Below are positions 1-6,303 of a stretch of 7,708 nt of DNA, one piece after another. This DNA is from Boseongicola sp. Its GTDB lineage: Bacteria > Pseudomonadota > Alphaproteobacteria > Rhodobacterales > Rhodobacteraceae. A program made the position numbers and the translations under genes. Positions within the stretch are counted from its first letter, which is position 1; every line of letters begins with the position of its first letter. The DNA is taken from the NCBI GenBank assembly GCA_013042895.1, contig JABDPD010000346.1, forward strand, positions 1 to 7,708, read 5' to 3'. Under the pieces are notes generated by a model, which worked only from the letters and a program-made list of their open reading frames with translations, was not told the DNA's origin and searched no databases.

Positions 1-1171
1 ATCTCGCAACGACATGGATCATACGCTCTTTAAGATGGCGCTCGGCGTCCGCGCTGAAGCGCTTCTGAACGAATTGCTCACCCTGTCGGAGACATTGACG
101 CAAAAGGCGGCCGCGGAATCTAACACACTTATTGTTGCCTACACGCATGGCCAACCGGCACAGCCTTCGACTTTTGGTCACTATCTTGGCGCGATGATCG
201 AAGTCCTAAATAGGGATGCTGCGAGGCTCTCGTCGGCGATCAATGGACTTGGGCGCTGTCCAATGGGGGCGGCCGCGATCACTACTACCGGCTTTCCAAT
301 CGACCGGGAACGAATAGCGGACCTGCTTGGATTTGAAGCGCCGCTTGTGAATTCATACGGCTGCATTGCTTCGGTCGACTATGTCACCGGGCTCTACAGC
401 GCGATAAAGCTGGTGTTTCTCCATCTGGGGCGCGTGGTGCAAGACATGGCGTTTTGGTCGAGCTTTGAAGTTGGCCAATTATATGTACCGAATGCGCTGG
501 TGCAGATCAGTTCGATAATGCCACAAAAGCGTAATCCGGTTCCAATTGAACATATGCGGCATCTGTCGTCTTTGACGATGGGGCGATGCGACATGGTTGT
601 GGACACGATGCACAACACGCCGTTCACCGATATGAACGACAGCGAAGGCGAGGTGCAGCAGGCCGGTTACGCCGCGTTTGAGAGTGGAGGGCGTGTGTTG
701 CGGTTGCTCACATCGTTCATTCCAGCGTGCACGATCAACACAGACAATGTACGGCGAAACACCGACGCCGCGTGTATTACGATTACCGAATTAGCGGACA
801 CGCTGGTGCGGGACGAGGCGCTGACATTCCGACAGGCGCACGAAGTCGCAGCGGGCACCGCAAGTGCTGTGATTGCCAAGTCAATACCACTAGGAGACGG
901 GCATGCAGCTTTCATGGCCGCGTTTGAAGGCGTTGTGGGTCGCAAACCATCAATGTTACAAGAGGCATTCCGCCACGCGACCTCCGCTGAACATTTCGTG
1001 GCAGTTCGCAACCGCACGGGTGGACCAGCTCCCGAAGCTTTGGAAGCCGCTTTGAAGCTCTACCAAACTGATCTGCAAACACTCCGCACTGCTCAGTCTG
1101 AGCGATTAGACCGCGTAACCACAGCGTCTAAACGATTGGATGCAGCGTTCAACTCTCTTTTGGAGACCTGA
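1..1171 (+). CDS. ArgH-like lyase (fumarase/aspartase superfamily), 5' end cut by window edge
   Basis: Members of this superfamily cleave N-substituted aspartates or related compounds by beta-elimination, releasing fumarate; they act as cytoplasmic tetramers. The reading frame is open from base 2 and begins S-R-N-D, the conserved ArgH block, so the ATG at 14 is internal and about 100 N-terminal residues are missing. Counting from that ATG, Y-T-H-G-Q-P-A-Q-P (43-51) carries the general-acid His, and S-S-I-M-P-Q-K-R-N-P (166-175) is the family signature with the mobile-loop serines. It differs from true argininosuccinate lyase: Ile replaces Gly before the Ser pair, and the usual Y-N-R/K-D-x-Q-E-D-K stretch reads T-P-F-T-D-M-N-D-S-E-G-E (202-213). 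It lies 2 nt from an importer ATPase gene and upstream of a sugar kinase gene. I infer a catabolic lyase with another substrate, as in the EDDS-lyase branch, rather than arginine synthesis. The family is certain; the substrate is unknown. Confidence 0.9.
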   Translation, partial: SRNDMDHTLFKMALGVRAEALLNELLTLSETLTQKAAAESNTLIVAYTHGQPAQPSTFGHYLGAMIEVLNRDAARLSSAINGLGRCPMGAAAITTTGFPIDRERIADLLGFEAPLVNSYGCIASVDYVTGLYSAIKLVFLHLGRVVQDMAFWSSFEVGQLYVPNALVQISSIMPQKRNPVPIEHMRHLSSLTMGRCDMVVDTMHNTPFTDMNDSEGEVQQAGYAAFESGGRVLRLLTSFIPACTINTDNVRRNTDAACITITELADTLVRDEALTFRQAHEVAAGTASAVIAKSIPLGDGHAAFMAAFEGVVGRKPSMLQEAFRHATSAEHFVAVRNRTGGPAPEALEAALKLYQTDLQTLRTAQSERLDRVTTASKRLDAAFNSLLET

Positions 1172-1173
1172 CT

Positions 1174-2232
1174 TTGGCTAATCTCGCTCTTCGACAATTA
1201 ACGAAATCCTACGGGTCAACGGATGTCCTGCACGGGATCTCACTAGATGTGGCCGACGGCGAGTTTGTCGTTTTCGTTGGCCCTTCGGGCTGCGGAAAGT
1301 CAACCACTTTACGGCTCATTGCAGGACTGGAGGAAACCACCAGCGGCATCATCGAAATCGGTGATCGAGAGGTAAACAACCTTGAGCCGAAAGAGCGTGA
1401 TATCGCGATGGTTTTCCAGAACTATGCGATTTACCCGCACATGTCTGTGAAGAAGAATATCGCATTTGGGCTGCGCTCTTCGAAGATGCCCAAAGAGGAT
1501 AAAGAAAAGCGTATTCAGGAAGTTGCAGGCATTTTGGATATGGCCGACCTTCTTGACCGTAAACCTTCGCAGTTATCAGGGGGGCAACGACAGCGGGTTG
1601 CGATTGGGCGCGCGATGGTTCGGGACCCAGCTGTTTTTCTGTTTGATGAACCCCTTTCAAACCTAGATGCGCAGCTTCGCACGCAAATGCGCCTTGAAAT
1701 CAAACGGCTCCATCAGCGGGTTGGAAGTACGATTATCTTCGTCACTCACGATCAGGTCGAAGCCATGACTATGGCGGATCGTATCGTTATTATGAAAGAC
1801 GGGCATATCCAACAGGTAGGTACACCAAGCGAGGTCTATCACAAACCTGCAAACACCTTCGTCGCCCGCTTTATTGGCGCGCCTTCGATGAATTTGCTGA
1901 ACGCGAGTTTTGGGCAAGAAGGGCTCATTCTTGCGGGGGGGCAACAGGTAGTTCTTGAGAATATGTCGACTGCGAGTGGGCAGGGAGTGTTGCTTGGTGT
2001 GCGGCCCGACGATCTGCATCCTGATGATGCAAATCCAATCATAAGTGGCAAAGTCACCGTGCTTGAACCACTTGGGCCGGAAACACTGATCTACGTCGAG
2101 ACACCAAGCGGTGAGGTCATTGCGAAGGCCGACGGACGTTCGCCGCCCCAAGTGGGAGATCTGGTCAATCTGAGTGCAGGACTTGAACATTTGCATGTTT
2201 TTGATGCCAACACCGGAGTTGCTCTGAGATGA
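1174..2232 (+). CDS. ABC importer ATPase, MalK/UgpC family
   Basis: This is the nucleotide-binding subunit of a carbohydrate-type ABC importer, driving uptake by ATP hydrolysis on the inner face of the cytoplasmic membrane. All ATPase motifs are intact in the 352 residues: Walker A G-P-S-G-C-G-K-S-T (36-44), Q-loop Gln82, signature L-S-G-G-Q (134-138), Walker B V-F-L-F-D-E-P (154-160), D-loop S-N-L-D (162-165) and switch His192. A C-terminal TOBE-type regulatory region follows from about residue 235. Length and layout match the MalK/UgpC/MsmX class. The start is TTG, 2 nt after the lyase stop, with GGAG 8 nt upstream; the resulting M-A-N-L-A-L-R-Q N-terminus fits the family. The binding protein and permeases are not in the window and probably lie upstream of the lyase. 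The substrate cannot be read from the ATPase; the neighbours suggest a sugar, polyol or related conjugate. Confidence 0.93.
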   Translation: MANLALRQLTKSYGSTDVLHGISLDVADGEFVVFVGPSGCGKSTTLRLIAGLEETTSGIIEIGDREVNNLEPKERDIAMVFQNYAIYPHMSVKKNIAFGLRSSKMPKEDKEKRIQEVAGILDMADLLDRKPSQLSGGQRQRVAIGRAMVRDPAVFLFDEPLSNLDAQLRTQMRLEIKRLHQRVGSTIIFVTHDQVEAMTMADRIVIMKDGHIQQVGTPSEVYHKPANTFVARFIGAPSMNLLNASFGQEGLILAGGQQVVLENMSTASGQGVLLGVRPDDLHPDDANPIISGKVTVLEPLGPETLIYVETPSGEVIAKADGRSPPQVGDLVNLSAGLEHLHVFDANTGVALR

Positions 2233-3116
2233 GCGCCCGCGTCCTTTGTGCGGGGCGGCTTTATTGCGACGTCGTCTTCACGGGGTCCCCCCGATTGCCT
2301 ACGCTTGGCACTGAAGTCTTTGCAGAAGGTCTCTCCCTGCACGCAGGCGGAGGTGCGTTCATTACGGGTGCAACTCTTTCGGCACTTGGAGATCATGCTT
2401 CGCAGCTATCTGTATTGCCAGCAGCGCCGTTTGATGCACCAGTATTGGCGCAGCTTAAGGCACAGAACGTCTCTTCAAAGCTCTGCGCCGCCGCACCTAA
2501 GGGATCGGATCCTCAGATCACCGTTGCGATCCCTTGTGGCAATGATCGAGCGTTCCTGACGCGCGCGCCAGGCGCGGCGCTACCGAGTGTTGATGTGGCT
2601 GAGTTGGCGGGCTTTTCGCATCTACACATCGGTGAGCTTGGAACGCTGGAGGAAGTCCCCGGATTGCTCGATCTCGCACGCGAAGCTGAGATGACAGTCT
2701 CGCTCGATTGCGGATGGCAGGATAAGTTTAGCGTCGAGGCCGCTACGTTGATCGAAAAAGTTGATGTTTTCCTTCCCAATCAACGTGAATTGGAAGCCCT
2801 GATGAGTGTTGGTGTCCCAGAACTCTGTGCCTCTTTGACTGTTGTTAAGAATGGCGAAAATGGTGCGCGTGCGATAACTCGGGGCCAGTCTATTTGGTTG
2901 CAGGAACGCTCGAAACCAGTGCCTATGGTTGATGCAACTGGGGCCGGAGACGCCTTCAATGGTGGCTTTGTCTCGCAGTGGCTAAAGGGGGCCTCATTGG
3001 AGGCTTGTCTGCGCCAGGGCAACTTCTGTGGAGCGGCTTCCGTCCAATCGGCCGGAGGAGTCGGTGGGTTGTCGAGCTTGTCGAGCCTCGAATTAGCGGA
3101 AACAATCCCCCAATAG
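2229..3116 (+). CDS. PfkB/ribokinase-family carbohydrate kinase
   Basis: This is an ATP-dependent kinase of the ribokinase fold, expected to phosphorylate a sugar or sugar-like product after import. The 295-residue length is typical. The C-terminal signature D-A-T-G-A-G-D-A-F-N-G-G-F occupies residues 235-247, with catalytic base Asp241 and the anion-hole glycines. N-Q-R-E (184-187) is the N-x-x-E magnesium/phosphate motif, and V-V-K-N-G-E-N-G-A (205-213) is the usual strand before the nucleotide site. The N-terminal substrate motif reads H-A-G-G-G-A-F-I-T-G-A (39-48), with Thr where many members have Asn. The ATG overlaps the ATPase stop as ATGA, with GGAG about 10 nt upstream, so it is translationally coupled and the last gene of the operon. 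Ribokinase, fructokinase, KDG kinase and ketohexokinase-like roles are all possible; the sequence does not choose among them. Confidence 0.92.
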   Translation: MSARVLCAGRLYCDVVFTGSPRLPTLGTEVFAEGLSLHAGGGAFITGATLSALGDHASQLSVLPAAPFDAPVLAQLKAQNVSSKLCAAAPKGSDPQITVAIPCGNDRAFLTRAPGAALPSVDVAELAGFSHLHIGELGTLEEVPGLLDLAREAEMTVSLDCGWQDKFSVEAATLIEKVDVFLPNQRELEALMSVGVPELCASLTVVKNGENGARAITRGQSIWLQERSKPVPMVDATGAGDAFNGGFVSQWLKGASLEACLRQGNFCGAASVQSAGGVGGLSSLSSLELAETIPQ

Positions 3117-3129
3117 TACGGTTTTTCTG

Positions 3130-3148
3130 CCTCAAAGTACCCTCAAAG
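3130..3148. repeat. Direct repeat CCTCAAAG, 11-bp period
   Basis: CCTCAAAG occurs at 3130-3137 and again at 3141-3148. The 11-bp period places both copies on about the same helix face. It lies just after the kinase stop codon. It could be paired half-sites for a regulator, or chance. Confidence 0.3.
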
Positions 3149-3184
3149 GCATCTCCATTTCGCCTCGTTTGCTCAATAGCCTTC

Positions 3185-3244
3185 TCGTACGTGGGCGAGT
3201 TAAGCCCGATTTGGGATATGGACCGGATGGCAGCAGTCGTACGA
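3185..3244. repeat. Two copies of palindromic TCGTACG, 52 bp apart
   Basis: TCGTACGT at 3185-3192 and TCGTACGA at 3237-3244 share a CGTACG palindromic core; the second is a perfect 8-bp palindrome. The copies are 52 bp apart, close to five helical turns, upstream of the FHA gene. This would fit a pair of operator sites, but the motif is short and no regulator is known. Confidence 0.3.
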
Positions 3245-3257
3245 TTTGACGATGGCC

Positions 3258-3270
3258 GATGCGGCGCATC
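3258..3270. promoter_or_regulatory. Inverted repeat GATGCG-G-CGCATC, possible operator
   Basis: This is a perfect 6-bp inverted repeat with a single central base, about 90 bp upstream of the FHA start. The near-symmetric 13-mer looks more like a dimeric DNA-binding site than an RNA hairpin, because the loop would be too small. The function is inferred from symmetry and position only. Confidence 0.3.
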
Positions 3271-3278
3271 TTGCGCAG

Positions 3279-3296
3279 CGCAGTTGTGCGACTGCG
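3279..3296. promoter_or_regulatory. Hairpin-forming inverted repeat upstream of the FHA gene
   Basis: CGCAGT (3279-3284) and ACTGCG (3291-3296) are perfect complements around the 6-nt loop TGTGCG. No T-run follows, so it is not a standard terminator. It could fold in the 5' leader of the FHA mRNA or serve as an operator. It lies 9 bp after the GATGCG palindrome. Confidence 0.3.
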
Positions 3297-3346
3297 TTCA
3301 AAACCAAATGACTCCCCTTGCTTCCATTCACTCAAACGAATTTTCC

Positions 3347-3352
3347 GGAGAG
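3347..3352 (+). promoter_or_regulatory. Ribosome binding site that fixes the FHA start
   Basis: GGAGAG lies 5 nt before the ATG at 3358. This selects that ATG over the upstream in-frame ATG at 3259, which has no comparable site and would add a 33-residue segment lacking family character. Confidence 0.7.
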
Positions 3353-3357
3353 TTGGT

Positions 3358-3990
3358 ATGACGATACTTGCCAACATCCACAGACTATTCTCGCGTGATA
3401 CGTCGATTGAGAAATCTGAAAGCGACGAGCGTCGGAACTCTCGTGAAACGATGCCCACAACCGACAACGTGGTGGACTTCGGTGTGCAAAGTGAGGGTGA
3501 GCAATCCTTCGAAAGACCAACTGGTCGAAGTGGTCGAATTCGCACACGAATGTTACCGGAGGGCGAAGAGGATAATTCCTATTCACCGCCTGTCGGCACA
3601 GACCAACTGCGCGGTGGACGCGTTCGTCGTCCTGTTGGTTGGCTTGTGGTGATAGAAGGGCCGGGAACTGGTGATTGGTTTGCCCTGGAAAGTGGCCTTA
3701 CCCATCTTGGACGAGGGGCTGATCAGGACGTTTGTCTCGACTTCGGCGACCAGTCCATTTCCCGCCAAAGCCACGCCTTCATCACTTATGATATTGCGCG
3801 ACACCGTTTTCAAATCTGCCATGGCGAAAGCCGCAACAGAACCCGCCTGAACGGCGAGGTCGTTGAGCACAAAGCCGCCCTTTCACATGGCGATAGAATC
3901 TCAATTGGGAAGACCACGCTTCGGATCGCAATTTTTTGCGACGACCAGTTTAGCTGGGCACCCATTCTCGACAAAGGAGGCCCACAATGA
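3358..3990 (+). CDS. FHA-domain protein (phosphothreonine reader)
   Basis: FHA domains bind phosphothreonine peptides and recruit partners to Ser/Thr kinase signalling. In this 210-residue protein the first ~90 residues are hydrophilic, rich in Ser, Glu and Arg, and probably disordered, after a short amphipathic start (M-T-I-L-A-N-I-H-R-L-F). The FHA fold spans about 94-193: L-G-R-G (117-120), S-I-S-R-Q-S-H (133-139) with the S-R-x-x-H core, and N-R-T-R-L-N-G (160-166), matching the N-G-T-x-V-N-G loop. There is no signal peptide or membrane segment, so it is cytoplasmic. A basic stretch G-R-I-R-T-R-M-L (59-66) could hold a phosphorylatable Thr63; that is inference. The gene overlaps the PP2C gene as ATGA, so the two are co-translated. 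FHA/PP2C pairs occur with type VI secretion post-translational control and other kinase relays, but no secretion gene or kinase is visible here. Confidence 0.88.
   Translation: MTILANIHRLFSRDTSIEKSESDERRNSRETMPTTDNVVDFGVQSEGEQSFERPTGRSGRIRTRMLPEGEEDNSYSPPVGTDQLRGGRVRRPVGWLVVIEGPGTGDWFALESGLTHLGRGADQDVCLDFGDQSISRQSHAFITYDIARHRFQICHGESRNRTRLNGEVVEHKAALSHGDRISIGKTTLRIAIFCDDQFSWAPILDKGGPQ
3973..3980 (+). promoter_or_regulatory. Strong ribosome binding site of the PP2C gene
   Basis: AAAGGAGG lies within the last codons of the FHA gene, 6 nt before the ATG at 3987. It is the strongest Shine-Dalgarno in the window and suggests the phosphatase is made at least as abundantly as the FHA protein. Confidence 0.75.
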
Positions 3991-4871
3991 CCTCACCAGC
4001 ATTTGCACGCTATGATGTAGCGACGGCTCTTGGGCAGGGTATGCGCGAGATCCAAGAGGATGCGGTTGTCACTGATTTCCCTGCCGGCATGGACGTTGGG
4101 TTCGTGGTACTGGCAGATGGAATGGGTGGACACGCTGCTGGCGAGATTGCCAGCTCCATCCTTGTTACAGAGGTCTTTGCGGAACTGAAATTTAAGCTCG
4201 CTGATCTGAAGAAGCATGAGCGGCACATTCCGGCGATACTGAAAAGCGCAGCTATTACCTCCAACGCATGTATCCGGGACTATGTGTCCGAAAACCCCCG
4301 CAACTACGGGATGGGGGCAACACTGATTGCGCCCCTCTTGGTCGAAGATCGCATGTATTGGATTTCGGTAGGGGACTCGCCTTTGTATTTGCAGCGCAAT
4401 GGCAAGATGCGTCAGCTCAACGAAGATCATTCTATGGCTCCGGAAATAGACCGTATGGTTGCTTCGGGTTTGCTGTCACCGGAAGAAGGTTTGCATCACC
4501 CTGATCGTAATTGCCTGCGCTCGGTATTGCTCGGCGACAGTGTCGCCAAGATCGACTGCCCTGCCGAACCATTTCAGGTACAGGAGGGCGATATTGTGCT
4601 GGCCGCAAGTGATGGCTTGCAATCTTTGACGGACGCAGAGATTTCGGCAGTTCTGCTTGAAAACGAAGAACGGTCGGCAACTGAGATCGCCTTCGCTCTT
4701 CTGACGACCGTGAATGCGCTCAACGATCCTGATCAGGACAACATTTCGATCTCGGTCATTAAAATCAACCGCACGCAGGCAGCGTCGCTGGTAATTCCAC
4801 AGTACAAGTCGCGCCGTGCCGGGGGTGGGATGTCACAGACTAGACTGCTTTCCTTTCCTGGCGAAAGCTGA
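3987..4871 (+). CDS. PP2C-family Ser/Thr protein phosphatase
   Basis: This is a metal-dependent phosphatase of the PPM/PP2C class, expected to remove phosphate from Ser/Thr residues in the cytoplasm and reset a kinase/FHA switch. All metal-site blocks are present in 294 residues: R-E-I-Q-E-D (20-25), L-A-D-G-M-G-G-H (42-49, Asp44), Y-G-M-G-A-T-L (107-113), V-G-D-S (128-131), A-A-S-D-G-L (206-211, Asp209) and D-Q-D-N-I-S (249-254, Asp251). The catalytic domain runs from about 5 to 262. A basic tail of about 30 residues follows, without a transmembrane segment, so unlike some bacterial PP2Cs it appears soluble. It overlaps the FHA gene by ATGA and is the last plus-strand gene before a hairpin terminator. 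It resembles PppA/Stp-type phosphatases; the cognate kinase is not in the window. Confidence 0.94.
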   Translation: MTSPAFARYDVATALGQGMREIQEDAVVTDFPAGMDVGFVVLADGMGGHAAGEIASSILVTEVFAELKFKLADLKKHERHIPAILKSAAITSNACIRDYVSENPRNYGMGATLIAPLLVEDRMYWISVGDSPLYLQRNGKMRQLNEDHSMAPEIDRMVASGLLSPEEGLHHPDRNCLRSVLLGDSVAKIDCPAEPFQVQEGDIVLAASDGLQSLTDAEISAVLLENEERSATEIAFALLTTVNALNDPDQDNISISVIKINRTQAASLVIPQYKSRRAGGGMSQTRLLSFPGES

Positions 4872-5026
4872 CTGCGGACAAGTTTTTCACTATTGCGAAC
4901 GAATTAGTCGCGTCTGACGTAACTGGCGTGGTTCGTGTTGGTGGTGGCAGAGTCTCTGTCGAGCATGTGGTGCCGTCAACCAAGGTCCCCAAGAAATCCG
5001 GCGCTAAACTTTCGCATCTCAAACAG

Positions 5027-5060
5027 AAAGGCCCCGCTGCCATCTGGCAGCGGGGCCTTT
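5027..5060. terminator. Bidirectional intrinsic terminator between convergent genes
   Basis: A perfect 15-bp stem, AAAGGCCCCGCTGCC (5027-5041) against its complement (5046-5060), closes on a 4-nt loop ATCT. It lies 20 bp beyond the stop of the minus-strand LysM gene and about 155 bp beyond the PP2C stop. T-rich stretches flank both sides. The run on the minus strand (CTTTCTGTTT) is slightly better, so it serves the LysM gene best and can also stop plus-strand readthrough. Confidence 0.88.
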
Positions 5061-5080
5061 CGTTCGTCTGGGACGATGGC

Positions 5081-6178
5081 TTAGTTTGTCATCGCGTTGA
5101 ATTCAGCAAGTCCGTTCGAGATAATCGCATACCATTCGCCGGTTTCACGCATTTCGGTCAGTCCACGGTTCAGCATAGCAAGGTAAACACGGCCACGCGG
5201 GTTGGTCTTGTGTGTTACGAAGCGCAATTCGAGGAGATTCGTCAGATACGGGTTCTGAACGATTTCGTTTTGCATACCCATCTCTGCCGATGCGCCCGCG
5301 ACGCTTTCAATCTCAAGCGGAATGACGTCAACTTCACCTGACTTCATCAGCTCAAAGCAGTCGTTGACCGACTTTGGGACAACCATAGTGACAACCGGTT
5401 CAATCAGACCTTGCTCTTCAAGATCGAATGTGAACCAGCCTTCGGGGCGGCAAATACGAGCCCCAGCGTAGTCAGAGTAGTCGCGCACATCGCGATAATC
5501 ATTGTCTGGCATGGTGAAGAAGCCAACAACAGTTTCGTAGATGGGCAGCGAGCCATCAAGTTCGGTACAGCGTTTCGCCATAGACGCTGATAAAAGGTCG
5601 ATCTTTGCACAGTTCGGCATGTACCAGGCGACCGAGATATCAAAGGCACCAAGAGGCAGCAGCGTCTCAAGGTGCGAGCCCCAGTCGTCGATAAAGTTGA
5701 CGTTGTACTCACGATCATTCCCGCCTCGCTTCAAAGCTGTAGAAGCAAGTCGCACAAGCATACCGCCGCCCGTAAGGTCCTCTCCAACAAAGGGTGCCCA
5801 GCCGTTTGCGCTGACGATCTTGATCGGTGGCTCAAACTGGCTGGATGATGTGGTGCGGTTCTGCTGGATGGCTTCCTGTTCGGCGATGATCTCACGCGCT
5901 GAAGCGGCGTTTGGCAAGCTCCCGTCAAGACATGGAAGCTGAAGTATAGTGCCGACTTCGATAGCGTTGGGATTGCTGATTTCGCCGCGGTTTGCGTTGA
6001 ATATCTGTTGATAGTCAAACGTGTTGTAGGCCGCCTGCGCGATCGAGCCGAGGCTGTCGCCGGACTGAACTGCATAGGCCGAGCAGGCTTCCTGTGCAGT
6101 GGCTGTAGTTGGAGCGGTGAACAAAGCAGCGATAGACGCCGCTAAGATCAGGTTTGGGATCAGATACTTATTTTTCAT
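5081..6178 (-). CDS. Secreted LysM plus family-3-type solute-binding protein (copy 1)
   Basis: This protein is predicted to be periplasmic, held at peptidoglycan by LysM and binding a small ligand. Of 365 residues, 1-28 are a Sec signal peptide (K-N-K, hydrophobic core, A-T-A before Q-E-A-C). One LysM domain spans about 34-82 (Y-A-V-Q-S-G-D-S-L to G-T-I-L-Q-L-P). A Gln/Ser/Thr-rich linker (90-116) follows, then a periplasmic-binding domain (118-365) with C-R-P-E-G-W at 243-248 and L-N-R-G-L-x-E-M-R-E-T-G-E-W (336-349), typical of the SBP_bac_3 C-terminal helices. There is no lipobox. Six cysteines (32, 83, 190, 204, 243, 274) match the neighbouring paralogue, suggesting three disulfides: 32-83 would clamp the LysM and the others the binding domain. 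The ribosome site is weak (GAGAA). No permease is adjacent, so a sensing or scaffold role is as likely as transport. The ligand is unknown. Confidence 0.87.
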   Translation of the reverse strand: MKNKYLIPNLILAASIAALFTAPTTATAQEACSAYAVQSGDSLGSIAQAAYNTFDYQQIFNANRGEISNPNAIEVGTILQLPCLDGSLPNAASAREIIAEQEAIQQNRTTSSSQFEPPIKIVSANGWAPFVGEDLTGGGMLVRLASTALKRGGNDREYNVNFIDDWGSHLETLLPLGAFDISVAWYMPNCAKIDLLSASMAKRCTELDGSLPIYETVVGFFTMPDNDYRDVRDYSDYAGARICRPEGWFTFDLEEQGLIEPVVTMVVPKSVNDCFELMKSGEVDVIPLEIESVAGASAEMGMQNEIVQNPYLTNLLELRFVTHKTNPRGRVYLAMLNRGLTEMRETGEWYAIISNGLAEFNAMTN

Positions 6179-6303
6179 GACTAGGTTCTCAGTCTTTCGA
6201 TAGGTTTCAAAGAATATTCCAGCCGCCGAGATCTTTTGCCACGGCTTGCTGGCTTGCTTTTCGGGCCTCTCGGACCCTGCCTTAAATCACTCTGGTCGGG
6301 CCA
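6179..6303. other. Gap between the paralogous LysM genes
   Basis: This 125-bp stretch lies between two minus-strand genes. It is longer than operon spacing usually is, so the downstream copy may have its own promoter. I found no convincing -35/-10 pair and no clear terminator. It contains an 8-bp palindrome GAATATTC (6212-6219) and a tandem octamer listed separately. Confidence 0.5.
6243..6258. repeat. Tandem octamer GGCTTGCT x2
   Basis: GGCTTGCT is repeated head to tail at 6243-6250 and 6251-6258 in the gap between the LysM paralogues. Its meaning is unknown; it could be a binding site or a slippage product. Confidence 0.35.

Larger units (their letters stand above)
3117..3357. other. Intergenic region with short inverted and direct repeats
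   Basis: This 241-bp gap separates the sugar operon from the FHA/PP2C pair. I find no convincing gene on either strand, although frames stay open across it. It holds several short symmetric elements, listed separately, and no strong intrinsic terminator after the kinase. A TTGACG hexamer at 3246-3251 resembles a -35 box but has no good -10 at the right distance, so no promoter is called. The region most likely holds the promoter and control sites for the FHA/PP2C operon. Confidence 0.6.

Noticed and set aside
14..16. ATG at 14 as the true start of the lyase
   Set aside because: The frame is open upstream and encodes S-R-N-D just before it, a conserved internal ArgH motif, so the start lies outside the window.
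1663..2196. 177-codon frame antisense to the ATPase gene
   Set aside because: It is the complement of a fully conserved ABC ATPase; the product has no recognisable motif.
3067..3090. Repeated GTCGAGC in the kinase C-terminus
   Set aside because: It encodes the Leu-Ser-Ser repeat of the protein and needs no separate DNA explanation.
1174..3116. Assigning gene names such as ugpC, malK or rbsK
   Set aside because: Family motifs do not fix the substrate, so a specific symbol would overstate the evidence.
3259..3357. N-terminal extension of the FHA protein from the ATG at 3259
   Set aside because: It has no ribosome site, overlaps the repeats in the leader, and the ATG at 3358 has GGAGAG at good spacing.
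3132..3545. 137-codon minus-strand frame across the FHA leader
   Set aside because: It is Arg/Ser-rich with no motif and overlaps the FHA gene start; probably chance.
4928..5341. Plus-strand frame from a GTG at 4928
   Set aside because: It runs through the terminator hairpin and antisense into the LysM gene; only its first part is even plausible.
5541..5942. 133-codon plus-strand frame inside LysM copy 1
   Set aside because: It lies antisense to well-supported coding sequence and has no domain-like sequence.
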